From Planctomycetota bacterium (GTDB lineage: Bacteria > Planctomycetota > UBA1135 > GCA-002748355): DNA of 64,000 nucleotides. Shown piece by piece: positions 1 through 8,642 of this stretch. The stretch covers positions 1-64,000 of the forward strand of contig PDSF01000031.1 of NCBI GenBank assembly GCA_002748355.1, read 5' to 3'. Under the pieces are notes generated by a model. The model made no database searches, had not been told where the DNA came from, and was given only the letters and a program-made list of their open reading frames with translations. Made by a program: the position numbers and the translations under genes. Positions within the stretch are counted from its first letter, which is position 1, and each line of letters starts with the position of its first letter.

Positions 1-201
1 TCAACCTCGCCAGGCAAAGACCGCAGCCTGATGAAGACGGCGGCGGGTCCGGCTACCCGCCGATTTCGCTATTGACTGTTGGTGGGAAGTCCCCCCCCGC
101 CTCAGGCTTCGAACGGCAAGACTCGTTTCGAACGCCATCCCCTGGCTACACTCTCGGCAGACGCAGCCACAGTCCATTGTGAAGGGCGAGGGGAGATAGC
201 C
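1..201. other. Left-edge sequence without a supported gene
   Basis: Open frames run through here on both strands, but none shows a recognisable protein. The reading frame of the downstream ATPase stays open to position 79, yet the protein similarity begins only at the ATG at 202. The segment probably holds the promoter and leader of the ATPase gene. I see no convincing -35/-10 pair. Confidence 0.4.
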
Positions 202-1284
202 ATGATCGAGAGCATCAGCATCCGCAACTTCAAGGCGATCCACGAGCTCTTGGACGTCCCCATGGCTCAAGTCACCCTGATCACCGGCGCCAACAACACG
301 GGTAAGACATCCCTACTCGAAGCGATCGACCTGAGCCGTCAGCTGCAAGACCCTCAGGCGAGCATTCGTAGCCTTGGCATGCGAGGCCAGCGACCGCTTC
401 CTTCGAATCCTGCCGATCTCTGGGCGCCACTCTTCGCCGATTTCGACGCGGCGCAGGAGATTCGCATCGACAGCACCGAACGAGTCCACGGCGAGGAGAA
501 AGTAGAAAACGCCTCCTTCGCGATGAGCTTCAAGACAGATAGCAAAATGCTGATGGCTCCAGGCCCCAATGCGGTGCATGAGCGGGGCCCGGATTCTGAG
601 CTTCTTCCCGGACGCCTTGAAGTGGAAGCGGAATGGGCGCAGGGCTATTTCCGCGGGTCGCACAGCATCACCGCCGCAGGAAACCTCCAGCTCTTCATCG
701 AGAGCCTTCAACAAGCCAAGTCCACCCGAGGCAACTCGATCCTGGTCCACGCGGGTAACACGATCGGGGACCCCGAATCCATGGCCTTCGGTCAGCTAGA
801 GCGGGACAACAAGACGGGCGAGCTCGTAGCCCTCCTGCAGCGCCTTGAGCCTGCCATCCAGGATCTCGCTCTGATCCCGATCCAGAACAAGGCGGTCTTG
901 CACGTCGACGTCGGGCTCAAGACCAAGATCCCCATCCACCAAATGGGCCGCGGCCTGCACCGACTCGTCTCCTTCGCTCTTGCCACCATGATCCTGCCAG
1001 GCGCCATCGCGCTCATCGACGAGATCGAAAACGGCATCTACTACGAACAGATGAAGAGCATCTGGCAGGGCCTGGTGACGACATCCAAGGCCAACGGCGG
1101 TCAGATCATCGCAACGACCCACTCCTTCGAGTGCATTGCCGCTGCCTGGGAAGCATTGAGCGAAATGGGCTCGAAAGACTTCCAGCTCCTGCGCCTTGAG
1201 CGCGACAAAAACGGGATTCGGGCCGTCCCTATGGATGCAGATGACATCCAGGTCTTCCTCGACTCCGGCTGGGAAGCTCGATGA
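202..1284 (+). CDS. OLD/RecF-like AAA ATPase (AAA_15/AAA_21 type)
   Basis: A 360-residue P-loop ATPase of the ABC/SMC-like OLD group. It begins with the typical N-terminus of the group (IESISIRNFKAI). The Walker A box GANNTGKT is at residues 29-36, a Walker B-like stretch IALIDEIENG is near residue 270, and the H-loop motif ATTHS is near 304-308. There is no C-terminal TOPRIM nuclease domain, so it is the short form that normally works with a separately encoded partner. The ATG at 202 was chosen because a strong purine-rich ribosome site (gaggggag) lies just upstream and protein similarity starts there; the frame itself is open further left. The stop overlaps an ATG at 1281 (ATGA), the usual arrangement for a coupled partner, but that partner looks broken (see 1281-1399). 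Likely roles are defence or DNA-end processing; the substrate is unknown. Confidence 0.75.
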   Translation: MIESISIRNFKAIHELLDVPMAQVTLITGANNTGKTSLLEAIDLSRQLQDPQASIRSLGMRGQRPLPSNPADLWAPLFADFDAAQEIRIDSTERVHGEEKVENASFAMSFKTDSKMLMAPGPNAVHERGPDSELLPGRLEVEAEWAQGYFRGSHSITAAGNLQLFIESLQQAKSTRGNSILVHAGNTIGDPESMAFGQLERDNKTGELVALLQRLEPAIQDLALIPIQNKAVLHVDVGLKTKIPIHQMGRGLHRLVSFALATMILPGAIALIDEIENGIYYEQMKSIWQGLVTTSKANGGQIIATTHSFECIAAAWEALSEMGSKDFQLLRLERDKNGIRAVPMDADDIQVFLDSGWEAR

Positions 1285-1399
1285 GCACTGAGCCGACCAA
1301 ACGGATCAGGGCGGCGTGTGGATCTTCAGCGATCGCACTGGCAAGAGGGGCATGCTGGAGGGCCTAGTCATCCAGAGCCCAGCCGGTTCTTCCAAGTGA
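1281..1399 (+). pseudogene. Remnant of a DUF3226-like partner of the ATPase
   Basis: An ATG overlapping the ATPase stop opens a short frame (MSTEPTKRI...) that ends within about 90 bases. In another frame, positions 1313-1396 encode GGVWIFSDRTGKRGMLEGL, ending at a TGA at 1397. From memory, the GVW...D....GMLE pattern is the signature of DUF3226, a small TOPRIM-related family commonly encoded directly after short OLD-like ATPases. I infer a partner gene that has lost its middle and is frameshifted. The evidence is one short motif plus position, so this is moderate at best. Confidence 0.45.
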
Positions 1400-1424
1400 C
1401 GGCGGCAGCTGCCAGAATCCCGGC

Positions 1425-2360
1425 GTGAATCTGCCCCGCATAGCCCTGGCTGCCGCCCTCACCCTCCTCAGTGCCTGCGCCAGCGATACTCCTCCGAGTG
1501 AGCGCTTAGAGACACCGCGCCAATACCTGGCCAAGGCCGAACAGCTCATCGAGGAGGGCAAGGGTGAGCGGGCCCAGCGCCTGCTTGAGGAGCGGAGCAA
1601 GGGCGAATACCTCGGCATCGAACGCGAGCGCTACCTGGTCGCCCTCGCCAATGCCTACTACCTGACGGAGAACTACTGGGACGCCTACGAGACGCTCAAG
1701 GACTTCCCGCGCCTCTACCCGCTCAGCGACTACCTCCCGCGTGCCGAGTGGCTGAGCTACCGCAGCGGGGCCGCGCTCGCGGCGACAGGATGGACCTTCC
1801 TGGGCATCGTCTCCGACCTAGAAGATTCCATCGTCGTCCTGGACCACTTTCTCCTCTACTACCCGCGCTCGCGCTACGCCCTCGATGCCCTGCGCATTCT
1901 CGGCGAGGCGGCCTACATCGGGCGAGACTACGACGAAGCCATCCGCCGCTACCAAGAGCTGCGCGAGCGGGTATCGCTGCGTGAGGCCTCGGACCGCGCC
2001 TGGATCGACCTTGCCGGCCATCGCATCGCGATGGCCTACTTCAAAAAGACCCAGGGCCCCGACTACGACGCGGCCGGCCTACGCCGGGCCAAGGCCGAGC
2101 TCGTCGGCTACCTGCAAAGCAACTCGACCAATGCCGCCTTCCTCGACGAAGCCCGCAGCAGCCTGTCAACGGTGCTGCAATGGATCGAGGAGAAGCACTT
2201 GCGCACCGCCCGCTACTACCTCCGGATCGAAAAGCCGCAGGGAGCTCGCGAGGCCCTGGCCCGCCTGCTCGCCGACCCCGAATCCAAACGCCAGGATGAG
2301 GCTAGGGCCCTGCTCAAAGAGGTCGAAGAACTCGAAAAGCGTATCGGGAGCGAAAACTGA
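1425..2360 (+). CDS. TPR-type outer-membrane lipoprotein (BamD-like)
   Basis: A 311-residue lipoprotein. The signal peptide ends in the lipobox LSAC, with Cys18 as the lipidation site. The rest is helical tetratricopeptide-type sequence: repeat-like stretches around AKAEQLIEEGKGERAQRLL, ALANAYYLTENYWDAYETL and ILGEAAYIGRDYDEAIRRY, resembling BamD/YbgF-like scaffolds. It is 60-70 residues longer than typical BamD. The stop overlaps the start of the LptE-like gene by one base (TGATG), so the two are translationally coupled, suggesting a joint role in outer-membrane assembly. BamD itself is possible, but a more general TPR lipoprotein cannot be excluded. Confidence 0.7.
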   Translation: MNLPRIALAAALTLLSACASDTPPSERLETPRQYLAKAEQLIEEGKGERAQRLLEERSKGEYLGIERERYLVALANAYYLTENYWDAYETLKDFPRLYPLSDYLPRAEWLSYRSGAALAATGWTFLGIVSDLEDSIVVLDHFLLYYPRSRYALDALRILGEAAYIGRDYDEAIRRYQELRERVSLREASDRAWIDLAGHRIAMAYFKKTQGPDYDAAGLRRAKAELVGYLQSNSTNAAFLDEARSSLSTVLQWIEEKHLRTARYYLRIEKPQGAREALARLLADPESKRQDEARALLKEVEELEKRIGSEN

Positions 2361-2947
2361 TGTCGGCAGTAGCGAGGATCCTCGCCATGCTTTGGGGCAG
2401 CTGCCTCCTGCTTTCCGGCTGCGGCTACGTCCAGGGCTACTCCGCCCAGCGCCTCGGAATCCGCACCCTCGCGATCCAGACCGTCAGCAATGAAACCCTG
2501 GTCCAGGGCATCGATCAGCAGCTGAGCCTCCGCCTTGGCCAGGACCTCACGCCGATGACCGGACTGATCCCGGCCTCTTGGAAGCACGCAGATGCCGTCC
2601 TCGAAGTGAGCATCTTGCAGGCCGGCGGCCAGGCCCTGATCGGCGGCGGCATGGGGTCGCAGCAGGAGGGCTCGGCCTGGCTTGAGTGCCGAGCCATACT
2701 TCGTGATCGCAGTTCAGGCAGGATTCTGCACCAGTCCAAGCACGCCGACCGGGCCGAATACCGGCTCTCGATGGGGGAAAATCGCCGCTCGGCCTACGAC
2801 GAGGTCATCGCCGACCTGAGCCGCAAAATCCTGATCAGCCTGGGCCAGGAACGCACCCACCAAGACGAAGCCCCTCTGGACCAGCGAGAGCGCAGGCGGC
2901 GTGAACTCGCCCCAGAGCAATACCCAGCACGCCTAGATCAACGCTAG
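2360..2947 (+). CDS. lptE: LptE-like LPS-assembly lipoprotein
   Basis: A 195-residue lipoprotein with lipobox LSGC (Cys21) followed by GYVQGYSAQRLGIRTLAI. That is the start of the LptE/RlpB fold as it appears in planctomycetes and related phyla: GCGY, then the I-R-T-L strand and a helix ending in LSLRLGQDL. LptE plugs the LptD barrel that inserts lipopolysaccharide into the outer leaflet. The last 30 residues are charged and probably disordered. It is translationally coupled to the TPR lipoprotein upstream. lptD is not in the window. Confidence 0.72.
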   Translation: MSAVARILAMLWGSCLLLSGCGYVQGYSAQRLGIRTLAIQTVSNETLVQGIDQQLSLRLGQDLTPMTGLIPASWKHADAVLEVSILQAGGQALIGGGMGSQQEGSAWLECRAILRDRSSGRILHQSKHADRAEYRLSMGENRRSAYDEVIADLSRKILISLGQERTHQDEAPLDQRERRRRELAPEQYPARLDQR

Positions 2948-3245
2948 CAGGGCGACGGCGAAAGCTCGGCCTCTGGGCGCGAGCAAGCGACAGCGAGGCG
3001 AAGTCGCAGCCCAAGCGGCCCAGGGCGCAGAATCCTCCGCGAGCAGCTGGGGCATCTTTATGACCCAGCTGCTAGTCCTCAGATTCCTAGCCCAGCGTTG
3101 AAAAAGGCCCTGCTAGGAATGAACTCGGAGCCTTCCGGTCCTAAGAAAGGACCTCGGAAATCCCGAAGAATGCGTATCCGCGCGCCCCGCAACAGAGGCA
3201 AGGCCGAGAGCCCCCGCATCCAGCTGCCTCCCATTGATGTGAGCC
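2948..3245 (+). promoter_or_regulatory. Structured intergenic region before ftsH
   Basis: No gene is supported here. Several inverted repeats are visible. A 10-bp perfect stem agcagctggg (3042-3051) pairs with 3064-3073 around a 12-base loop. A 10-bp long-range pair joins ctagcagggc (2944-2953) and its complement at 3107-3116. An 8-bp stem joins 3083-3090 and 3113-3120. The arms of the last two overlap, so alternative folds are possible. Reasonable readings are a terminator for the lipoprotein genes (there is no T-run) or a structured leader for ftsH. A basic 64-codon frame at 3098-3292 overlaps the ftsH start and is not believed. Confidence 0.45.
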
Positions 3246-5588
3246 ATGACTCAGAGTCCCAACAGCCCGGAACCCCCCGAGAAGAAGCCTGAGAACTCCG
3301 GCCCTAGCGGCAAGAAGCCCAAGGGCATGGGCGGAGTCTTCGTCATCTTCCTACTGATCCTGGCCCTCTTCTTCATCGTCAGCCAATCGAGCGAGGGCTC
3401 GAAGAAGACGCTCTACGACTTCCGCCGCCTGCTCTACAACGGCCAGTTGGAGACGGTCCAGGTCACGCGCAACAACCAGCTGATCGGCACCTACAAAGAG
3501 TCGGGCAAGCTGCGTCGCATCGAGACCACCTTCCGGACTCTCCCCGATGCCGAGCGCGAAGCCATTGAGCGCATCCAGGCCTACAAGGTCGACCCCCGCT
3601 ACGAGCAGCGGGGCATCCGCGGCTTCCTCGAGGATCTCGAGAAGGGACGCATCGTCATCGACGGCCGCGCCTGGGTCGTCCACGAAACCGAGACCCGCGT
3701 CATTCCGAGCGCCGCCCAGCCCAGAAAAGAGCAGCCGCGCCCCGAGCAGATCTACCTCTGCGCCTTCATCTTCCAGGGCAATGAGCACGCCTATGTCCGC
3801 GCCCCCCTGATCGAGGGCGGCGCCAGCAAGCAGGCCCTACAAGCGACCGTCGCCAATCTGCAGAGCAAGAAGGTCGACGTCAGCACGGTCGCGATCGGCC
3901 AGGACGCCTCCTACGAGGTCCAGGCTGGCGAGAGTCAGGTGATGATGATCCTGATGTCGCTGCTGCCGTGGATCATCCTCTTCGGCCTGTTCTGGTTCTT
4001 CATCATGCGCCAGATGCGCTCGCCGGGCGGCAGCGGTGGTGTGCTCTCCTTCGGGCGCTCCCGGGCCAATCGCTACAACAAGGAACAAAAGGTCAAGGTC
4101 TCCCTCGCCGACGTCCAAGGCATGGCCGAGGCTAAGGAAGAGGTCGGCGAGGTCATCGAGTTCCTCAAGAATCCCGCCAAGTTCCAGAAGCTGGGTGGCC
4201 GCATCCCGCGCGGTGTCCTCCTCGTCGGCCCCCCGGGCACTGGCAAGACCCTGCTCGCCAAGGCCATCGCCGGCGAAGCCGACGTGCCCTTCTTCTCGAT
4301 CTCCGGCTCCGACTTCGTCGAGATGTTCGTCGGCGTCGGTGCCAGCCGCGTGCGCGACCTGTTCAAGCAGGCGCGCGAAAGTTCGCCCTGCATCGTCTTC
4401 CTTGACGAGATCGACGCCGTCGGCCGCAAGCGCGGCACCGGCATGGGCGGTGGCCACGACGAGCGTGAGCAGACCCTCAACGCCATCCTGGTCGAGATGG
4501 ACGGTTTCGACACCTCCGAGGGCATCATCCTGATCGGCGCGACCAACCGCCCCGACGTCCTCGACCCGGCGCTGCTGCGCCCGGGCCGCTTCGACCGCCA
4601 AGTCGTGATCGACATGCCCGATGTCCAGGGCCGCGAAGAGATCCTCAAGGTCCACGCTGCCAGCGTGAAGATGAACCGCCAGGTCGACTGGGAAAAGCTC
4701 GCGCGCGCCACCCCCGGCTTCAGCGGCGCCGAACTCGCCTCCATGATCAACGAGGCCGCCATCCTCGCGGCCATGCGCGGCGCCAGCGAGGTCGAGATGC
4801 GCGATCTCGAAGAGGCCCGAGACCGAGTGCGCTTCGGCCGCGAGAAGCGCACCCGCAAGATGCTCGAAGAGGACCGCCGGGTCACGGCCTTCCACGAGGC
4901 CGGACACGCTCTGGTCGGTGCCCGCATCCCCGAAGTCGACCCCGTGCACAAGGTCACCATCATCGCCCGCGGCATGGCCCTCGGAGCGACGATGTACCTG
5001 CCCGACAAGGACGACTACCACATGCGGCGCAGCAAGCTGCTGGGGATGATCGCCATGAGCTACGGCGGGCGACTGGCCGAAGACATCGTCTTCGGTGACA
5101 TCTCTGCTGGCGCCCAGAACGACATCCAACAGGCGACCCGCATCGCCCGCACCATGGTCGCAGAGTGGGGCATGTCCGAAGAGATCGGTGCCATCAACTA
5201 CGCGACCCAGAGCGACAATGACTTCCTTGGCCGCGAGTTTCGCCTCGGCAGTGAGCACTCGCAGGAGACCGCCAAGCGCCTCGACATCGAGGTCAAGAAG
5301 ATCCTCGACGAGTGCTACGAGCGCGCCCGCGAGATCCTGATCGAGGATCGCGTCATCCTCGACGAGATCGCCGAGGCGCTGCTGCGCTACGAGACGATCT
5401 CGGGCGAGGAGGTCCGCGCCATCGTCGAAGGCGCGACAGCCGAAGGACTGCGCCCCGAAGCCGAAAAGCCCAGCCCGCCGCCGCTCCCGAGCACCAGGGA
5501 CCAGAGCACGGAAGAAGAGCAGGGAGAGAAAGCTCAGGATGGGGACGATGAGGTCGACCTCTCCGGGGCCGAGGGCTTTGCGACCTGA
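3246..5588 (+). CDS. ftsH: ATP-dependent zinc metalloprotease FtsH
   Basis: A 780-residue membrane AAA+ protease that degrades unneeded or unassembled membrane and cytosolic proteins as a hexamer. Transmembrane segments are at about residues 30-47 and 232-254, bracketing an enlarged periplasmic domain of roughly 180 residues (shorter in E. coli, whose FtsH is 644 residues). The AAA module has Walker A GPPGTGKT (328-335), Walker B IVFLDEID (383-390) and the second region of homology ending in RPGRFDRQV (445-453). The zinc site HEAGH is at 550-554. The last 40 residues are acidic and proline-rich. The start at 3246 gives a normal short cytosolic N-terminus. It heads the run to folP, cdaA, cdaR, glmM and tsaB, an order recalled from several Gram-negative phyla. 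Confidence 0.97.
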   Translation: MTQSPNSPEPPEKKPENSGPSGKKPKGMGGVFVIFLLILALFFIVSQSSEGSKKTLYDFRRLLYNGQLETVQVTRNNQLIGTYKESGKLRRIETTFRTLPDAEREAIERIQAYKVDPRYEQRGIRGFLEDLEKGRIVIDGRAWVVHETETRVIPSAAQPRKEQPRPEQIYLCAFIFQGNEHAYVRAPLIEGGASKQALQATVANLQSKKVDVSTVAIGQDASYEVQAGESQVMMILMSLLPWIILFGLFWFFIMRQMRSPGGSGGVLSFGRSRANRYNKEQKVKVSLADVQGMAEAKEEVGEVIEFLKNPAKFQKLGGRIPRGVLLVGPPGTGKTLLAKAIAGEADVPFFSISGSDFVEMFVGVGASRVRDLFKQARESSPCIVFLDEIDAVGRKRGTGMGGGHDEREQTLNAILVEMDGFDTSEGIILIGATNRPDVLDPALLRPGRFDRQVVIDMPDVQGREEILKVHAASVKMNRQVDWEKLARATPGFSGAELASMINEAAILAAMRGASEVEMRDLEEARDRVRFGREKRTRKMLEEDRRVTAFHEAGHALVGARIPEVDPVHKVTIIARGMALGATMYLPDKDDYHMRRSKLLGMIAMSYGGRLAEDIVFGDISAGAQNDIQQATRIARTMVAEWGMSEEIGAINYATQSDNDFLGREFRLGSEHSQETAKRLDIEVKKILDECYERAREILIEDRVILDEIAEALLRYETISGEEVRAIVEGATAEGLRPEAEKPSPPPLPSTRDQSTEEEQGEKAQDGDDEVDLSGAEGFAT

Positions 5589-5604
5589 TGGCGACGGCGA
5601 CGCG

Positions 5605-6501
5605 ATGATGGCCAAGGAGCAGGGAGGAAACGCCGCCGCCCGCCGCTTCCCCAGCCGCGGCGGGCGCGAGCTGACGCTCGACCCCGCCCAGCCTCTGGTA
5701 ATGGGGATCGTCAACCTCACCCCGGACTCCTTCTCCGACGGTGGACGCTTCGCTGGACCCGAGGCCGCGGTCAAGGCCGCCCTCGCCCTCGAAGCCGATG
5801 GCGCCAGCATCCTGGACCTCGGAGCCGAATCGACCCGCCCCGGCTCCGACTACGTCTCCAGCGACGAGGAGCTGCGGCGCCTCTTGCCGGTGCTCAAGGC
5901 GCTTCGCCCGCGGACCCAGGCCGCCTTGTCGATCGACACCCGCAAGGCCAAGGTCGCCCAGGCCTGCCTGGAGCTAGGCGCCGATTGGGTCAACGACGTG
6001 TCGGGGCTCCGCAGCGACCCCGAACTCGCGGCCGTACTCCGTGATTTCGACTGCCCACTGGTGCTGATGCACATGCGCGGCGACCCGAAGACCATGCAGG
6101 ACTCGCCCAGCTATGAGGATGTCCTGAGCGAGGTCCGGGCGGAGCTGGGCCAAAGACTGGAGGTGGCGCTGGCCGCCGGAATCGACCAGCGCCGGGTGAT
6201 CCTGGACCCCGGCCTCGGCTTCGCAAAGCGCTACGAGGACAACCTCGAGCTACTGCGCGGGCTCGCCGCCCTCCACAGCCTCGGCTGCCCGATCTTACTC
6301 GGGGCATCGAGGAAGAGCTTCCTCGGCCGGGCCCTGGGGGGAGAGAGTTCTCCCCCGCCGCCAGCCGAACGTGACATTGCCACACTCGCCAGCATCGCGA
6401 TCGGACACCGGGCCGGAGTCGCAGTTCACCGGGTCCACCAGGTGCGCTACGCTAGCGAGTTTCTCCGTACCTTGGTGGCTCTCGAAGGCCACAAACACTG
6501 A
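5605..6501 (+). CDS. folP: Dihydropteroate synthase
   Basis: Joins p-aminobenzoate to the pterin pyrophosphate in folate synthesis. All family blocks are present: MGIVNLTPDSFSDGG near the start (the pterin-site loop), DLGAESTRPGS, NDVSG, LMHMRGDPKTMQ, LDPGLGFAK and LLGASRKSF. The frame extends left to an ATG at 5539 inside ftsH, but the tandem ATGs at 5605/5608 leave a clean 16-base gap and a more usual N-terminus of about 35 residues before the first block. That makes 298 residues, slightly longer than the bacterial average. Neither start has a strong ribosome site, so translation may depend on ribosomes finishing ftsH. Confidence 0.95.
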   Translation: MMAKEQGGNAAARRFPSRGGRELTLDPAQPLVMGIVNLTPDSFSDGGRFAGPEAAVKAALALEADGASILDLGAESTRPGSDYVSSDEELRRLLPVLKALRPRTQAALSIDTRKAKVAQACLELGADWVNDVSGLRSDPELAAVLRDFDCPLVLMHMRGDPKTMQDSPSYEDVLSEVRAELGQRLEVALAAGIDQRRVILDPGLGFAKRYEDNLELLRGLAALHSLGCPILLGASRKSFLGRALGGESSPPPPAERDIATLASIAIGHRAGVAVHRVHQVRYASEFLRTLVALEGHKH

Positions 6502-6562
6502 GCGGCGGCGGCCTATCAGACCCGGGGAGCGGCCGCCCCAAGACTAGCCCCGCGAAGCAAGC

Positions 6563-7405
6563 ATGGCCCTCGTGCCTATCCCGAATCTCCAAGTTGCGGT
6601 CATCGAGATCCTGATCATCACGGGTCTCTTCTACGTGATCTTGCGCTTCCTGCGCGAGACTCGTGGCTCGGGAGTGATCCGCGGGCTCACCGTCATCGTG
6701 ACCTTGGGCTTCGTAATCTCCCTGGCTCTGATCCAGTGGCTTGAGCTGGAGCGCTTGCGCCTGGTCTACGACAACCTGGTTTCGACCACGCTGATCGGGG
6801 TGATCATCGTCTTCCAACAGGAGATCCGCCGCGCGATCACGCATCTGGGCGACCAGCGCCTCTTCGGCATGATGATGCGGCGGGTAGCCAGGCGTAAGGA
6901 CACTCGGGTCTTCGAGCACGTGGTCACCGCCCTGCAAAACATGTCGATGAGCCGCACCGGTGCCCTGATCGCTGTGGAGCAGGTCGCTTCCCTCAATCGC
7001 ATCATTGCCTCGGAGCACCGCATCGATTCAAGCATCACCACCGAGATGCTGCAGTCGATCTTCTTCCCTGGCAGCCCCATGCATGACGGGGGCGCGATCA
7101 TCCGCGGCGACCGCATCGTCGCGGCGGGCTGCGTCTTCCCCGTCTTCCAGGGCGAAGGGCTCGAACAGCGCATCGTCACTCGCCGGCGCAGTATCCCCAA
7201 ACGTCTCGGCACTCGGCACCGCGCCGCCTTGGGCCTCAGCGTCGAAACCGACGCCATCGTACTCATCGTCTCCGAAGAAACTGGGGCCATCTCGGTCGCC
7301 CACAAAGGACGCCTGCACATGAGCCTGGCCGAAGACGATCTGCGCAGCTTCCTCAAGCTCGCGCCCATCAAGCGCAAGCCCAAACGGGAGGCCGCGCATG
7401 AGTAG
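6563..7405 (+). CDS. cdaA: Diadenylate cyclase CdaA
   Basis: Condenses two ATP into the second messenger c-di-AMP. The 280 residues begin with three hydrophobic segments (about residues 11-28, 38-57 and 70-85) that anchor it in the membrane. A cytosolic DisA_N domain follows, containing the catalytic DGG/DGA-type motif (HDGGAII) and the RHRAALGLS motif. This is the CdaA architecture, not the soluble DNA-scanning DisA. Its stop overlaps the downstream cdaR start by 8 bases. The neighbours cdaR and glmM encode the two known modulators of CdaA in Firmicutes, so the operon carries cyclase, regulator and regulated cell-wall enzyme together. Confidence 0.95.
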   Translation: MALVPIPNLQVAVIEILIITGLFYVILRFLRETRGSGVIRGLTVIVTLGFVISLALIQWLELERLRLVYDNLVSTTLIGVIIVFQQEIRRAITHLGDQRLFGMMMRRVARRKDTRVFEHVVTALQNMSMSRTGALIAVEQVASLNRIIASEHRIDSSITTEMLQSIFFPGSPMHDGGAIIRGDRIVAAGCVFPVFQGEGLEQRIVTRRRSIPKRLGTRHRAALGLSVETDAIVLIVSEETGAISVAHKGRLHMSLAEDDLRSFLKLAPIKRKPKREAAHE

Positions 7406-8618
7406 CCGATCCACTCTGGCCGCCCCAGTCGCCCGCGAGAAGCAACACCCGGCCCGCCGCTGGACCGAGCACTGGCCGCTGCCACTGGCTTTCGTCTTGG
7501 CCGTAGCCTTCTGGTTCTACCTGGACGGCCAAGTCAGTATCGAGCGGACCTACCATTGCCGCATCGTCACCGACCGCAGCGTCGAGCCGGATGCTTTGGA
7601 AGGCAATGACGGCATCCTGCACCTGCGAGTCCGGGACGACTACACGATCAGCTCGGTTCGCCCCAGTCGCGAAGGGCAAGAGTCCAGCTCCACCGAAGAC
7701 CCCCCTTCCCTGTCCTTAGTCTTCTTCGGACCAAAGAGCGCCTTGCAGGCCCTGGACGGGCGGGTGGACTTCTTCGTCGATATCGACCCGCCAACGGCGG
7801 GGGAGCAAAACGCGAGTTCGCGCACAACCCGCCGCTTCGACCTGCGCGACCTGCGCAGCCAAGGAGGCACCCTGGCTCGCTACCTCAATAAGATGCAATA
7901 CGACGAGATCCAGGTGGTGCTTGAGCAGAGCGAGACCGCGCGCTTCACCCTCGTGCCAAAGTCTCTCACCCTGCGCTACCCCGACCCGCAGGAGCAGTGG
8001 AGTCGCCGCGTCTTTTTGGACACCCTCGAATTCACCCCCGCCGTGGTGCGGCTGCGCGGGCCGAGCGCCCGCCTGCGTCGCCTCGTGGACTCGACCGAGC
8101 TCTTCGAACTCGATGTGCGCGAACTGGCCCGGATGCAAAAACTCCTCCTGCCCCAGGGCTCGGGAAGAGAACGTCCACGAATCACCTTCTCGCTGCGGCT
8201 CTTGCCGCGCTACGCCAACGAGTTCAGCGTGCAGGATGAGCAGCTTCTGGCCAGCGTCGAGGTCGCACCGCCAGCATGGAGTTCCGGTGAATTCGAGCTG
8301 AAGGTCATCGCCGACTGGTCGTCCAGCCACCTCAGCCCCAAAGAGTTCGCCCTGGACCGAGACACGATTACGTTCCGCATCCGCAGCTTCGACGAACAGT
8401 TAACGCGGCTGGTCAAAGAAGGCGGCGACCAATGGGTTCAGCGCTGGTTCCGCGCCATCGCCGATATTGGCAGAATCTCGCGCGAGACCGACACCAGCAG
8501 CACGGAGTTCACCACCCTGCTGCGCGCCCAGTTCTTCTTCTTAGGTGATGAGAGCTTCGTCCAGGGCAAGCACTACGAGATCGAAATCACCAGTCCGCTC
8601 TCGTTGAGCCGGAAGTAA
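7398..8618 (+). CDS. cdaR: YbbR-domain protein, CdaA regulator (CdaR-like)
   Basis: A 406-residue protein with one N-terminal membrane segment (about residues 28-46, PLPLAFVLAVAFWFYLDG) and a large extracytoplasmic part of beta-rich YbbR-like repeats. Sequence conservation with CdaR/YbbR is low overall; the call rests on the topology, the F-W-x-Y-L-D/N-G end of the membrane anchor and the position between cdaA and glmM. In Firmicutes CdaR binds CdaA and tunes c-di-AMP output. It overlaps cdaA by 8 bases and ends 24 bases before glmM. Confidence 0.8.
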   Translation: MSSRSTLAAPVAREKQHPARRWTEHWPLPLAFVLAVAFWFYLDGQVSIERTYHCRIVTDRSVEPDALEGNDGILHLRVRDDYTISSVRPSREGQESSSTEDPPSLSLVFFGPKSALQALDGRVDFFVDIDPPTAGEQNASSRTTRRFDLRDLRSQGGTLARYLNKMQYDEIQVVLEQSETARFTLVPKSLTLRYPDPQEQWSRRVFLDTLEFTPAVVRLRGPSARLRRLVDSTELFELDVRELARMQKLLLPQGSGRERPRITFSLRLLPRYANEFSVQDEQLLASVEVAPPAWSSGEFELKVIADWSSSHLSPKEFALDRDTITFRIRSFDEQLTRLVKEGGDQWVQRWFRAIADIGRISRETDTSSTEFTTLLRAQFFFLGDESFVQGKHYEIEITSPLSLSRK

Positions 8619-8642
8619 CACCGACCTGAGAATCCGCAACGC

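Noticed and set aside
3098..3292. Small basic 64-codon frame upstream of ftsH
   Set aside because: Overlaps the ftsH start in another frame, begins with TTG without a ribosome site, and lies in the structured intergenic region.
5539..5604. Earlier folP start overlapping ftsH
   Set aside because: Would overlap ftsH by 50 bases and add residues without family similarity; the tandem ATG at 5605/5608 is simpler.
3837..5810. Long minus-strand open frame (657 codons) opposite ftsH
   Set aside because: It is antisense to a highly conserved gene and arises from GC-rich third positions; composition (Asp/Gly/Leu/Ala monotony) is not protein-like and no family is recognisable.
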